Shown one piece after another: positions 15,811 to 25,363 of a stretch of 64,000 nt of DNA. The notes under the pieces were generated by a model that was not told where the DNA came from, did no database searches, and was given only the letters and a program-made list of their open reading frames with translations. The position numbers and the translations under genes were made by a program. Source of the stretch: Taibaiella koreensis (GTDB taxonomy: Bacteria > Bacteroidota > Bacteroidia > Chitinophagales > Chitinophagaceae); NCBI RefSeq assembly GCF_003545715.1, contig NZ_QVNU01000005.1, positions 372,001 to 436,000 on the forward strand, in the 5' to 3' direction. How positions within the stretch are numbered: position 1 is the first letter of the stretch; the number at the start of each line of letters is the position of its first letter.

Positions 15811-17937
15811 ATGAACACACCAAAACTAGTTTTATTCGTCCTGCTGCTATCCCTTACCCAGGTGTGTAGCGCGCTGATAACCGGTACCACTTGCGTTAAA
15901 GTTGGGCAACCGGCATCCTTCACCTTGCAATATCCTGGCTCGCAAGGTATATATTGGATACTTTCCGGCAACGGTGACGTCACTTTAGGTCAATATTCGA
16001 ATAAAGTAACTATTGTACCGACACAGGGCACATGCAATATGACGCTTGAAGTGCAATTTTATGATGCCGGTTGGAACTATCAAAGCGAAAGCATCACACT
16101 GACACTCGCCCCTTACATCGCTGCACCTACACAGGATGTTTATCCCGGCGAACTGTTTTCGGCCAATATGATCAACCCATGTGGCAGCGCTTGCAGCTAC
16201 TCCTGGAGTATTCCCGGCTGTGTATGTATTACTGGTTCCAGCAGCCTGCCTTATATCCAGGCATACCCACCACCTTTGACCGGGGGAAATGGCTCTTTCG
16301 TGGTCAACTGTACCGCTAACTGTAACGGCAACTGCTCTTCGGGAATAACGGCTTCACTCACCTTCCAGACAAGACTACGGACACCAAGTAATCTTACGGC
16401 CTCGGGGCAGCCTTTCTGTTCTTCTTCAACACCGATCACGTTTTCTGTCAATACCGTTAACGGCGCCGCCGCCTACGACTGGAGCCTGCCCACCGGATGG
16501 ATAATCACCTCTTCGCCCACCACCAGCAATACCATTACCGTAACTCCCGACGGCATTCATGGCGGTACAGTCTCCGTCAGAGCAGTGTCGGGTAGCCTTA
16601 CTTCCAATTCTGTCAGCCTGAATATGCCACTGATCAACGACGACAGCCGTCACAATCTGATTACGATGCCTAATGGTCAACTGATGTATACAGGTACTGA
16701 CCAGAAACTGCATCACCGTCGATGGGATGGCAGTCAATGGGCTTATACCGCCATTAACCCTATCAATGGCTGGGGAAATGTCAGGGTCTCCGGTTGGTTG
16801 GCAAGCGATGATCTCGGAACCTTGGTCTATTTTAAGTCGACGAACAATAAGCTCTACCGTATGCTTTATTCCACTGCAGCCAACTTTTGGGTATTGCAGG
16901 CGATTCCTACCATAGTGGATGTCAAAAGCAATATTGCCTGGCGGTCTGATGGTATTTTTTACATTGGTACCGACGACAAAATTTACAGGGTTTATCAATC
17001 GGGAGGCGGCTGGGTCGCCTCAGGTATTGACCCCGGCAACTGGCAGGGAATACAAGTAGCAGGTTCCCTCGCCCTCAGCCCCGCCGCGGGAGGCAATGTC
17101 TTTTTTAAAACTACCGATAACCGTATTTTCAATTTATGGAACGGATATGCTGCTCCCCAGCTAAATGAAATTCCTACTACCGGTTGTATCGGAGAAGTCG
17201 CATTTTACGGAAGCAGGCTTTACTTTAAAGGTACCGATAGCAAGATACATTATGTAACCTGGAATGGCAGTACCTGGGTTGAATCCACTTACGGTGCCAA
17301 TATGCCTTATACCATGGATGGCTTTATGGCTTTCGACAATCTTACGGACAAGATATTCTACAAAGGAACAGACGGAAGGATACACAATGTTTATCCTGTA
17401 AGCCCGGGAAGTAGTACCTATACTGATGGCCCACTCGCTAACAACATAACGAATGTTGCCGGCGATCTTGCTTACCCGGGTGGTCAGCTATTCTACATTT
17501 CGAAGGATAATAAGATCCATGATTTTATGTGGAACGGAACAGCCTGGTGGGATGCCGATTTCCCCTTGGCTAATGCTAAGACTTGCTCCGACCAGTACAA
17601 CGGTTTTATGTATAAGCCTGCAGGAACAGGAGGAACTAACGCGAGCTCACAGGAAAATACCGGCATGTCGACGGTGCATCAAGCTACAAGTTCCGGCAAC
17701 CTATCACTCTATCCCAATCCCAGTGATGGCTTGTTTACGATTGAAGGCGATGGTATAGGCGATGCTGTAATTGATATGTATGATGCTAGGGGCAGGAAAA
17801 TTGTGCCGGTATTCGGCTCAAGAAATGCTATTACCGTTACGGTAGATCTTCGCAGTTATCCCAATGGGCTTTACATGGTACATATCGTGACGCCGCAATA
17901 CCGCATTTCGAAAAAAATATTGCTGCAACGGCAATAA
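15811..17937 (+). CDS. T9SS-secreted PKD-like / lectin-type beta-propeller protein (paralogue 1)
   Basis: 708 residues. Signal peptide 1-21; two Ig/PKD-like domains (about 22-195 and 195-275) with paired Cys motifs such as NPCGSACSYSWSIPGC; a repeat region (about 278-600) of ~45-residue blades with signatures GTDQKLH..WDGSQW, GTDDKIYR, GTDSKIHYVTWNGSTW and KDNKIHDFMWNGTAWW, like seven-bladed PLL/fucose-lectin propellers; then a C-terminal T9SS type A sorting domain beginning SLYPNPSDGLF (~630). Likely exported across the outer membrane and cell-attached, with carbohydrate binding possible. The next gene (18017) is a paralogue of the same layout. Sugar binding is inferred from the fold only. 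Confidence 0.85.
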   Translation: MNTPKLVLFVLLLSLTQVCSALITGTTCVKVGQPASFTLQYPGSQGIYWILSGNGDVTLGQYSNKVTIVPTQGTCNMTLEVQFYDAGWNYQSESITLTLAPYIAAPTQDVYPGELFSANMINPCGSACSYSWSIPGCVCITGSSSLPYIQAYPPPLTGGNGSFVVNCTANCNGNCSSGITASLTFQTRLRTPSNLTASGQPFCSSSTPITFSVNTVNGAAAYDWSLPTGWIITSSPTTSNTITVTPDGIHGGTVSVRAVSGSLTSNSVSLNMPLINDDSRHNLITMPNGQLMYTGTDQKLHHRRWDGSQWAYTAINPINGWGNVRVSGWLASDDLGTLVYFKSTNNKLYRMLYSTAANFWVLQAIPTIVDVKSNIAWRSDGIFYIGTDDKIYRVYQSGGGWVASGIDPGNWQGIQVAGSLALSPAAGGNVFFKTTDNRIFNLWNGYAAPQLNEIPTTGCIGEVAFYGSRLYFKGTDSKIHYVTWNGSTWVESTYGANMPYTMDGFMAFDNLTDKIFYKGTDGRIHNVYPVSPGSSTYTDGPLANNITNVAGDLAYPGGQLFYISKDNKIHDFMWNGTAWWDADFPLANAKTCSDQYNGFMYKPAGTGGTNASSQENTGMSTVHQATSSGNLSLYPNPSDGLFTIEGDGIGDAVIDMYDARGRKIVPVFGSRNAITVTVDLRSYPNGLYMVHIVTPQYRISKKILLQRQ

Positions 17938-17961
17938 CGTCTGCAACAGTGCTTTATCAAT

Positions 17962-17985
17962 ACCGGTACCGGGATCGGTACCGGT
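17962..17985. other. Hairpin between the two paralogous propeller genes
   Basis: Perfect 10-bp inverted repeat ACCGGTACCG / CGGTACCGGT with loop GGAT, in the 79-bp gap between the two genes. There is no strong T-run, so it may be a processing or attenuation hairpin more than a terminator. Confidence 0.5.
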
Positions 17986-18016
17986 TACTATTCTTTCTAC
18001 AACCAATCTAAATACT

Positions 18017-20125
18017 ATGTCACTATCCCGAATTATTTCTTTAATCGCTGCTCTGTTGCTTACGGTCAGTGGCAAGGCAGCTATACAAGGCGATACCTGT
18101 CTTACCAAGAATGCGCCTTCCATGTTTACCCTTGTATTCCCCGGTGCCCATAATATTCAATGGTCGATGTACGGAGGAGCTTACTTTCAGTCGGTCACCA
18201 ATATGGCCAGCGTTTGGGTTTTCCCATACGATAATATTTGCGCTACCGTTCTTACTGTGAATTATGACGATGTAAACAATGTTCATCTAACAGAGCGTGT
18301 TGTGTTACACCTGAAACCATACCTGTTGACATATCCAAATCAATTGGTTGAGGCCGGCGTTCAATCTGTAGTATCTTGTTACAATCCCTGTCCGGGCAAC
18401 TGCACCTATCAATGGAGCATACCAGGTTGTTCCAATTGTATTATTGGATCAAGTACTTCATCCACTGTCAATTTCTATCCGCCGCCCATAAGCGGCAATG
18501 GCAGTTTTACTATCCAGTGTTTCGTCGATTGTGGCACCGCCTGCGTACCGGGTAATACACTGAGCATGAATTTGAAAACGCAACTGGCCCGGCCACAGGT
18601 GACAGCCTCGGGACAAGGGTTTTGCGCTTCGGCAAATCCGATTACTTATACCACAACACCAGTTCCGGGTGCAACCAGTTACGAGTGGACGCTCCCGGCC
18701 GGCTGGACCGGTAACTCCACTACCAACACGATCGTAGCTACGCCCAACGGAACTTATGGAGGCAATGTTACTGTCGCGGCTAAGGCTGCTAATGTCAGCT
18801 CTGCCACAGCTGTAGTTACGGCTGCACAGCTTTCTGATACCAGCAGGCACAACCTGATCGCCATGTCGGATACCAGGATTGTTTATGTGGGTACAGATCA
18901 GAAACTGCATAGCCAGCATTGGGACGGCACACAATGGGTCTATACTGCTATTAATCCCTCAGGCGGCTGGGGCAATATCCAGGTAGAGGGCTGGTTGGCC
19001 GCAAACGATCTGGGCACCAGGGTCTTTTTCAAAACAACAACCGGCAAGCTTTACTTCCTTATCTTTTTGAATAACAGCTGGTTCATTAGCTCCGTTCCCA
19101 CAACTACAGATGTCAGAAGCAATATTTTGTGGCGGTCCGACGGTATATTTTATATTGGCGTCGATAATAAAGTTTACAGAGGTTACCAGTCGGGCAGCTT
19201 CTGGAATGTAGCGGCAATCGTGCCTCCCGGATGGCCGGGTATACAAATCGCAGGCAACCTGGCACTGGATCCGGCAACGGAAGGCAATATTTTCTTCAGA
19301 ACCAAGGATAACCGGCTGTTCAACATTTATGACCTTACAGGTGGCTATAGCTCGCCAAAGCTTGGTGAGATTATTACCTCCGGCTGCAGCGGAGAGGTCA
19401 TTTTCCGTAACAACAGGGTATACTTCAGGGCGACGGACTACAAAATCCACTATATGCAATGGAACAATGGCTGGGTAGAATCAGTTTATGCACCGAATAC
19501 AGCCTACGACGTTAATGGTTTCATCGCCTTTGACAATATGACCGACAAGATATTTTATAAGGGATCCGATGGCAAAGTGCGTAATGTTTACCCTGTGAGT
19601 CCCGGAAGCAGCACTTATGCGGACGGCCAGTTGGGCAACAATTTAAATGTTGCCGGCGACCTGCTATACATGGGTGGGAAGCTTTTTTATATCGCAACGG
19701 ACAATAAAATTCACAATTTCCAATGGAACGGAACCAATTGGTGGGATTCTGATTTTCCATTGCCCAATGCAAAAACTTGCTCCCGACAATACTTCAGTTT
19801 CAGCGCCAAACCAGCCGCTGATCCGGACGATATATCCCCTACAAACAATGGCTCTGATCAACATATGGTCAAAGAAATGCGGGAGGCAACAGGCTTTTCC
19901 CTGTATCCCAATCCCAGCAAAGGATTATTCACTATCGAGATGCCGGACATAAAAACTGCCGGTATTACTTTATACGACGCACAGGGCAACAAACTGGTGC
20001 CGGTAATGAGCATAGGAAATGATACACGCTGTACCATAGATCTCAGCCGCTATCCCAAAGGCCTCTATATGATACATATCACCACCAACGGGCAACGGAT
20101 TTCCCGAAAAGTATTATTTCAGTAA
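18017..20125 (+). CDS. T9SS-secreted PKD-like / lectin-type beta-propeller protein (paralogue 2)
   Basis: 702 residues, same domain order as the preceding gene: signal peptide (1-22), Cys-paired PKD-like domains, propeller blades (GTDQKLHSQHWDGTQW, GVDNKVYRGYQSG, ATDNKIHNFQWNGTNWW) and a sorting domain starting FSLYPNPSKGLF (~627). The two proteins align over their whole length, with the propeller and the stretch FYKGxDGxxxNVYPVSPGSSTY nearly the same, while the N-terminal Ig-like domain differs most. This shows a tandem duplication followed by divergence of the outer domain. It is followed 104 bp later by a RiPP precursor gene. Confidence 0.85.
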   Translation: MSLSRIISLIAALLLTVSGKAAIQGDTCLTKNAPSMFTLVFPGAHNIQWSMYGGAYFQSVTNMASVWVFPYDNICATVLTVNYDDVNNVHLTERVVLHLKPYLLTYPNQLVEAGVQSVVSCYNPCPGNCTYQWSIPGCSNCIIGSSTSSTVNFYPPPISGNGSFTIQCFVDCGTACVPGNTLSMNLKTQLARPQVTASGQGFCASANPITYTTTPVPGATSYEWTLPAGWTGNSTTNTIVATPNGTYGGNVTVAAKAANVSSATAVVTAAQLSDTSRHNLIAMSDTRIVYVGTDQKLHSQHWDGTQWVYTAINPSGGWGNIQVEGWLAANDLGTRVFFKTTTGKLYFLIFLNNSWFISSVPTTTDVRSNILWRSDGIFYIGVDNKVYRGYQSGSFWNVAAIVPPGWPGIQIAGNLALDPATEGNIFFRTKDNRLFNIYDLTGGYSSPKLGEIITSGCSGEVIFRNNRVYFRATDYKIHYMQWNNGWVESVYAPNTAYDVNGFIAFDNMTDKIFYKGSDGKVRNVYPVSPGSSTYADGQLGNNLNVAGDLLYMGGKLFYIATDNKIHNFQWNGTNWWDSDFPLPNAKTCSRQYFSFSAKPAADPDDISPTNNGSDQHMVKEMREATGFSLYPNPSKGLFTIEMPDIKTAGITLYDAQGNKLVPVMSIGNDTRCTIDLSRYPKGLYMIHITTNGQRISRKVLFQ

Positions 20126-20229
20126 CCCCGATCAGGAAATGTTTCTAAATACTTTTATCGAAGCCATGCCAACAACGCTGAAATATTCCTATGGCGGTCA
20201 AGACAAGGAAATTACTCAAACCAATTTTT

Positions 20230-20439
20230 ATGAAAAAGAAACAGTTAGTACTCGGCCAAAAATTATTCATTAGGAAAGAACAGATCGGAGCGCTTACAGC
20301 AGGAGCGCAGCAAGCACTGGCAGGAGGAAGTACAATAGGTCCCGGCTGCTCTGTGACGCCTACTGTATGTAACTGCCCTGTCACAGGAACCTCTTGCCTT
20401 ACCACAACGACGGGGGGAAGCATTCGTACAGTTTGTTAG
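20230..20439 (+). CDS. Putative class I lanthipeptide-type RiPP precursor 3
   Basis: 69 residues from ATG 20230 (the frame is open 13 codons further but MKKK is the likely start). The leader from KLFI to GG is exactly 23 residues (KLFIRKEQIGAL...AGG), as in precursors 1, 2 and 4. The core (about 36 residues) has five cysteines and ten Ser/Thr, including a run of four threonines, which would be rich substrate for dehydration and lanthionine formation. It lies downstream of the T9SS propeller pair, on the same strand. No modification enzyme is nearby. Confidence 0.72.
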   Translation: MKKKQLVLGQKLFIRKEQIGALTAGAQQALAGGSTIGPGCSVTPTVCNCPVTGTSCLTTTTGGSIRTVC

Positions 20440-20620
20440 TATGACTTGAATTAGGTGCCTTCTCCTTTACGCACAAAGCGGTGGTGGGGCAATAATCTTT
20501 GCCCACATTTACCCTGTGGTTACTTATAGAAGATGCCTTTGATCATCCCCTTTAACCCTTGTGCCCGACGCTGACAACTCCTTACGGCGATTAAGAGAAA
20601 GGAGCCACTCAAAAAAAATT

Positions 20621-20815
20621 ATGAAAAAAACGAAACTGGCGCTTGGCCCGAAATTAGCGATCAGAAAACAACGTCTAACGCTCCTGGCTACAGAAACGCA
20701 ACATGAAGTAGTAGGTGGCGCTACGCAGATCGTTACCTGCCAGCAGGCCTGTCTGATAACCCGCTCTTGTGCGCCCGCCATTTGCGAAACGACAGCCTGC
20801 CCGCCTACCAATTAA
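20621..20815 (+). CDS. Putative class I lanthipeptide-type RiPP precursor 4
   Basis: 64 residues from ATG 20621. The leader KLAIRKQRLTLL...VGG spans 23 residues (11-33) and starts with the same LxLGxKLxIRK pattern as precursor 3, so these two are recent paralogues by leader. The core (34-64) differs entirely and has five cysteines (40, 44, 50, 55, 60) with spacings of 4, 6, 5, 5 and Ser/Thr between them. It lies 181 bp after precursor 3, and that gap has no other ORF of note. Confidence 0.72.
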   Translation: MKKTKLALGPKLAIRKQRLTLLATETQHEVVGGATQIVTCQQACLITRSCAPAICETTACPPTN

Positions 20816-20879
20816 AAGAATGCGCAGAGGCTGGCTCCTGTGTTTGCGCAAGCAAGCGTAAGAGACAGCTTCTGTTGCT

Positions 20880-21095
20880 TTAGTGCGGCAGTTGCAGCGC
20901 CAGCAGGAACAGGGATCCCAGAAACAATACCACCGCCAGCAACAGCGTAAAGAAAGCGGCTGTGGCCTTTTGCTCAAAGGGATCGCCCAGCCGGCGACTG
21001 CGGCCCGCCTGCCGGTAAAAGAACAGCGAAAGGCATAAGGCTACCATTCCCAACAGGAATACCAGAACTATGCCAGGCGTGATCCGGTGCAACAT
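20880..21095 (-). CDS. Small two-segment membrane protein
   Basis: 71 residues from ATG 21093-21095; a longer frame to 21143 would run through the parE terminator, so the internal ATG is preferred. Two hydrophobic segments (about 6-26 and 48-67) flank a basic, Arg-rich loop with DPFEQKATA. The sequence is not recognised. It lies downstream of parE on the same strand but beyond its terminator. Confidence 0.5.
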   Translation of the reverse strand: MLHRITPGIVLVFLLGMVALCLSLFFYRQAGRSRRLGDPFEQKATAAFFTLLLAVVLFLGSLFLLALQLPH

Positions 21096-21105
21096 ATATA
21101 GGTTC

Positions 21106-21141
21106 AAAAAAAGCAAACAGACCGCCCTGCGGTCTGTTTGC
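21106..21141 (-). terminator. Terminator of parE
   Basis: Perfect 13-bp stem GCAAACAGACCGC / GCGGTCTGTTTGC with a 3-base loop, followed on the minus strand by seven T. It lies 18 bp past the parE stop. Confidence 0.88.
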
Positions 21142-21158
21142 ATAATACATTATGTCGA

Positions 21159-23051
21159 TCAGGCTGCGGCTTCTTCTGCCAGGTCCTTTTCCACGATCAG
21201 GTTTTCAATAATAAATTTCTGGCGCTCGGGGGTATTTTTACCCATAAATTCCTGGAGCAGCTTCTGGATGTGCGCATCCTTGGTCAGCAGCACCGGCTCC
21301 CGGCGCATGTCTTCGCCTATGAACTGGCCGAATTCATCGGGCGATATCTCACCCAATCCTTTAAACCGGGTAATTTCAGGACGGTTGCCCAGCTCGGCCA
21401 CGGCCTTCTGCTTCTCTTCCTCGTTGTAGCAGTAAATGGTCTTTTGCTTGTTGCGTACCCGGAACAAAGGCGTTTCCAGGATATAAATATGCCCGTTGCG
21501 CACCAGGTCGGGAAAGAATTGCAGGAAGAAGGTCATAATGAGCAGGCGGATGTGCATACCATCCACATCGGCATCGGTCGCGATCACGATATTGTTGTAC
21601 CGCAGACCTTCCAGGCCCTCCTCAATATTGAGCGCATGTTGTAGCAGGTTGAACTCTTCGTTCTCATACACCACCTTTTTGGTAAGGCCAAAGCAATTGA
21701 GTGGCTTACCCCTGAGGCTGAATACTCCTTGTGATTCTACATTGCGGGTCTTGGTGATGGAACCGCTGGCCGAGTCGCCTTCGGTGATAAAGATCGTCGA
21801 TTCGAGCTGGCGCTGCTGGAACACTTCCTTGTTTCTGGCAGGAGGCTCATCGTTAAGGTGAATGCGGCAATCGCGCAGCTTCTTGTTGTGCAGGTTGGCT
21901 TTCTTGGCTCTTTCATTGGCCAGCTTACGAATACCAGACAGCTCTTTGCGTTCCCGCTCGCTTTGCTCGATGCGCTTTTTAAGCGCTTCAGCTACTGCGG
22001 CATTCTTATGCAGGTAATTGTCCAGTTCCTTGGACAGGAAATCCAGTACGAAGCTCTTCATCGAAGGCCCGTTCTCATAAGTGGTAAGCGAGCCCAACTT
22101 GGTCTTTGTCTGCGATTCAAATACGGGCTCCTGTACCCTTACCGAGATCGCGGCGCATATACTCTGCCGTATATCGGCGGCATCGTAATCTTTTTTATAA
22201 AAATCCCTGATCGTTTTCACGAAAGCCTCGCGGAAAGCCGCCTGGTGTGTACCGCCCTGGGTCGTGTGCTGCCCGTTTACAAAGGAATAGATCTCTTCGC
22301 CGTAATCGCCGGTATGGGTAAGCGCCAGCTCGATATCTTCTCCTTTCAGATGAATGATCGGATAGCGGATCTCTTCGGCATTGGTCTTATTAGTAAGCAG
22401 ATCGAGCAAGCCATTCTTCGACAGGTATTTTTTACCATTGAAATAGATTGCCAGCCCTGCATTGAGGTAGCAATAATTCCATATCTGGTTGATGTTATAG
22501 TCCTGGATGAAGTGGTAATTCTTAAACACGGAATCATCGGGTGTAAAGCTCACCTCGGTACCGTTCGGCTCACTCGTCGCGACTTCTTTATGCTCCTTCT
22601 TCAGCTGTCCTTTTTCGAACTCGGCCGTCTTGGCCCTGCCATCGCGATAAGAGGTCACCCTGAAGCTGCTGCTGAGCGCATTCACGGCTTTTGTACCCAC
22701 GCCGTTAAGACCCACCGACTTCTGGAAGGCCTTGCTGTCGTATTTGGCGCCGGTATTGATCTTGCTCACCACATCGACCACTTTTCCCAGCGGAATACCC
22801 CGGCCATAGTCCCTTATCAGCACCGAGCCTTCGGCTACCGTGATCTCGACCTGCTTGCCAAAACCCATGGTGTACTCATCGATACAGTTGTCCACCACTT
22901 CTTTCAGCAATACATAGATACCATCGTCCATGCTGCTGCCATCGCCCAGCTTGCCTATGTACATACCCGGGCGCAGGCGTATATGCTCGCGCCAGTCGAG
23001 CGACCGGATACTATCTTCATTATATTCCACCATTACTTTTTCTTCTGCCAT
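21159..23051 (-). CDS. parE: DNA topoisomerase IV subunit B (type IIA, ATPase subunit)
   Basis: 630 residues. The GHKL ATPase is shown by [10 protein letters not shown] (51-60), DYGRGIP (81-87) and GLNGVGT (114-120); the Toprim part by ITEGDSASG (near 420) and later DADVDGMHI. The length near 630 without the long insert of GyrB, and the opening [16 protein letters not shown], fit the ParE type found in Bacteroidota. It works with ParC to decatenate chromosomes. ParC is not beside it in this window. A -7 element TATTTTTG lies upstream. A GyrB identity is less likely but not fully excluded. Confidence 0.9.
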   Translation of the reverse strand: MAEEKVMVEYNEDSIRSLDWREHIRLRPGMYIGKLGDGSSMDDGIYVLLKEVVDNCIDEYTMGFGKQVEITVAEGSVLIRDYGRGIPLGKVVDVVSKINTGAKYDSKAFQKSVGLNGVGTKAVNALSSSFRVTSYRDGRAKTAEFEKGQLKKEHKEVATSEPNGTEVSFTPDDSVFKNYHFIQDYNINQIWNYCYLNAGLAIYFNGKKYLSKNGLLDLLTNKTNAEEIRYPIIHLKGEDIELALTHTGDYGEEIYSFVNGQHTTQGGTHQAAFREAFVKTIRDFYKKDYDAADIRQSICAAISVRVQEPVFESQTKTKLGSLTTYENGPSMKSFVLDFLSKELDNYLHKNAAVAEALKKRIEQSERERKELSGIRKLANERAKKANLHNKKLRDCRIHLNDEPPARNKEVFQQRQLESTIFITEGDSASGSITKTRNVESQGVFSLRGKPLNCFGLTKKVVYENEEFNLLQHALNIEEGLEGLRYNNIVIATDADVDGMHIRLLIMTFFLQFFPDLVRNGHIYILETPLFRVRNKQKTIYCYNEEEKQKAVAELGNRPEITRFKGLGEISPDEFGQFIGEDMRREPVLLTKDAHIQKLLQEFMGKNTPERQKFIIENLIVEKDLAEEAAA

Positions 23052-23078
23052 AGTGCTTCTTGTTGCTTTTTAGCTGCG

Positions 23079-23086
23079 CAAAAATA
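23079..23086 (-). promoter_or_regulatory. Candidate -7 element of parE
   Basis: TATTTTTG on the minus strand fits TAnnTTTG, 28 bp upstream of the ATG. No clean TTG is seen at -33. Confidence 0.35.
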
Positions 23087-23194
23087 AGGAAATGATCGCT
23101 GGATCGGAAAGCATGTTATAGTTAAGCAATAACGCATTATTACAAAAAATACATAACCATGTACATTAACTGTATATGAAATTTACCCGCATGC

Positions 23195-23225
23195 TTGTGT
23201 GGCTTTGGGGGAATCTCTAATTTTG
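23195..23225 (+). promoter_or_regulatory. Consensus promoter of the T9SS choice-of-anchor protein
   Basis: TTG (23195-23197), 20-bp spacer, TAATTTTG (23218-23225). This is a full -33/-7 match and lies 46 bp upstream of ATG 23272. Confidence 0.65.
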
Positions 23226-23271
23226 CCCAACTTATTTTTATAATATAATCAAATTTACAAAAACGGTGTGT

Positions 23272-25188
23272 ATGAGATCATCACTATTGAACAAGAGAAC
23301 ATTGGCTACAGGCCTGGCAGCGCTGACGCTGACAGCTGTATTGGGAACGGACGCGAATGCCCAGCTGAGCCTGACCGGAGCCAGCTATACACAGGATTTT
23401 AATAGTATTGCCAGCGGCCTGCCTGTAGGTTGGACCGTACGTACCGGCGCAACGGCTACCATACTGGGCACTGACGTTACCGCCACTAAATATACCGGCA
23501 CTGTCGGCGCTGCGACAGAGTGGGCTAACTTTTCCGGCGGTTTCCGGAATGCTGCATCTGCTACCCCTTTTACCTATTACGCTTCTGGTACAACTGCTTT
23601 GCAGGCTTCTGAAACCAACCGTGCACTTTCTGTAAGGCAGGTTGGCGCTACCAGCGCCAGTTTCCCCAATTCTGATTCCGGCGCTGCTTTTGTATTGCAG
23701 ATCGCGAATACTACTGGTCTGACCGCCTTCAATCTTTCTTTCAAATTGCAGTCCCTGGATTCTACTTCGGCCAGGGTAACTACCTGGAAAGTGGATTATG
23801 GCTTCGGCAGCAGCCCTACTACATTCACTCCGGCTACCACTACCGGTACAATGACTACAGGCGGCAACACCTATGCCAACCATGCCGTTACCGTGAATTT
23901 CGGCACTGCACTGGATAACCAATCCGGTCCGGTATATATCCGTATCGTAACGTTGAACAATAGTACTGGCGCGAGCAACAGGACCACTACAGGTATCGAC
24001 GATTACACCCTTACCTGGACCGGCGCTGCTACTGCTACCAATATCCAGGTGGTATCCAAAACGCCTACAGGAACCGGCGTTCCCCTGAGCACCAATACCC
24101 TGCATATCAAATACGACAACCCTGTAGCGATCGGCACGGGTAACGTACGGCTGTACAAAGCATCTGCTCCCAGCGCACCAGTGGCCACCTTTAATGTGAC
24201 TACTGCTGCTACGGCTAATACCGATTCGTCTGTTACCATCACCGGTATGGCGCTGGAAAACAATACCAACTATTTCGTGAATATGGATGCCGGTGCTGTC
24301 ACCAAAACCGGTGGAACCCTGCCCAACGAAGCGATTACCGGCGCTACAGCATGGACCTTCTCTACTGTAGACACTACAGGACCTGCTGCGATGACCAGCC
24401 TGAACGAGACCTTTGCTTCTTGCAACTTCCCTGCCATGGGTGTATTTGTTCAATATAGCGTTGCCGGTACCAAAACCTGGAGATGCTCTACCCGCAACTA
24501 CCATGGTACTGCCGATACCTTCTCGGTTTATATCAACGGCGGTTCTGCTACCGGTATATCTGAAGCAAACGATGACTGGCTGATCTCCAAAGCGCCTTTC
24601 GATTTTTCTGCGCTTACCTCACCCGAGCTGAGCCTGTGGCAATACCGTCATTTTGACGGCAATGTAACCCGTACCGTGAAGATCTCTACCAACTACGTGG
24701 CTGGCACCAACCCCAACAGCGCCATCTGGACTACATTGACCGTACCCGCTATGGGCACCACGCCTACTGCAGATACCTGGGAGCAGGTAGCCGGTATCGA
24801 TCTTACGCCTTATAAGAGCAGCCCCTTCTACATTGCCTTTACGTACAACTGCGGTACAGACGGTGCTTATGAGCTGACTTATGACGATATCAAAGTACAG
24901 AACAAAACAGTGGGTATCTTCGGAACCAACCGCGGACAGCTGGCCCTGCAAGTGCTGGGTGATGCTACTGCCAACGCGATCCAGCTGGGCATCTCCCTGG
25001 AGAAAGCAGCTGACGTAACTGCCCAGGTTTTCGATATGACCGGCCGTAAAGTATACAGCCAGGCGCTGAAAGTAAACAGCGGTCGCGGTGTATACACCCT
25101 GTCTAACACTGGTCTGCAAGCCGGCATGTACGTGATCCGTATCACAAACGGCGCCGAGTTTGGCTCGATCAAAGCAATGGTAAAATAA
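23272..25188 (+). CDS. T9SS-secreted Ig-like / choice-of-anchor J protein
   Basis: 638 residues from ATG 23272 (an earlier GTG two codons upstream is less likely). Signal peptide ends at NAQ (~31). Residues ~33-250 form a beta-sandwich seen in T9SS surface proteins (TQDFNSIASGLPVGWTV start). An Ig-like domain of the SbsA/Big_5 type (VVSKTPTGTGVPLSTNTLHIKYDNPV) spans ~255-370. A choice-of-anchor J module follows (LNETFASC...DDWLISKAPFDFS...LTYDDIKVQ, ~375-545). The end is a T9SS sorting domain with VFDMTGRKVY and AGMYVIRI. It is very rich in Thr/Ala. No catalytic motif is seen; probably adhesin-like. Strong own promoter and terminator. Confidence 0.85.
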   Translation: MRSSLLNKRTLATGLAALTLTAVLGTDANAQLSLTGASYTQDFNSIASGLPVGWTVRTGATATILGTDVTATKYTGTVGAATEWANFSGGFRNAASATPFTYYASGTTALQASETNRALSVRQVGATSASFPNSDSGAAFVLQIANTTGLTAFNLSFKLQSLDSTSARVTTWKVDYGFGSSPTTFTPATTTGTMTTGGNTYANHAVTVNFGTALDNQSGPVYIRIVTLNNSTGASNRTTTGIDDYTLTWTGAATATNIQVVSKTPTGTGVPLSTNTLHIKYDNPVAIGTGNVRLYKASAPSAPVATFNVTTAATANTDSSVTITGMALENNTNYFVNMDAGAVTKTGGTLPNEAITGATAWTFSTVDTTGPAAMTSLNETFASCNFPAMGVFVQYSVAGTKTWRCSTRNYHGTADTFSVYINGGSATGISEANDDWLISKAPFDFSALTSPELSLWQYRHFDGNVTRTVKISTNYVAGTNPNSAIWTTLTVPAMGTTPTADTWEQVAGIDLTPYKSSPFYIAFTYNCGTDGAYELTYDDIKVQNKTVGIFGTNRGQLALQVLGDATANAIQLGISLEKAADVTAQVFDMTGRKVYSQALKVNSGRGVYTLSNTGLQAGMYVIRITNGAEFGSIKAMVK

Positions 25189-25217
25189 TATTGACCGGCA
25201 ACGGTATCGATAATGAA

Positions 25218-25247
25218 GTTGCCGGGTTTGTCCCGGCAACTTTTTTT
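25218..25247 (+). terminator. Terminator after the T9SS gene
   Basis: Stem GTTGCCGGG / CCCGGCAAC with a 5-base loop and seven T. Confidence 0.88.
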
Positions 25248-25312
25248 ATGGCCGGAACCGGATCACCTGCTGTTTTTTGTGCCCGGATTCCGTGTACCTC
25301 CCCCGAAAAGCT

Positions 25313-25320
25313 TACTTTTG
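25313..25320 (+). promoter_or_regulatory. Candidate -7 element of the deoxyhypusine-synthase-like gene
   Basis: TACTTTTG fits TAnnTTTG and lies 44 bp before ATG 25364; the -33 position has no TTG. Confidence 0.4.
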
Positions 25321-25363
25321 CAGCGCTAAAACAAATCATCCTTTAAACAATAAATACAACGAT

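Noticed and set aside
21858-23087. Long plus-strand frame opposite parE
   Set aside because: Shadow of parE; the parE motifs on the other strand are complete.
23284-24504. 406-codon minus-strand frame opposite the T9SS gene
   Set aside because: Shadow of the Thr/Ala-rich repeats; Ser/Arg/Gly-rich with no motif.
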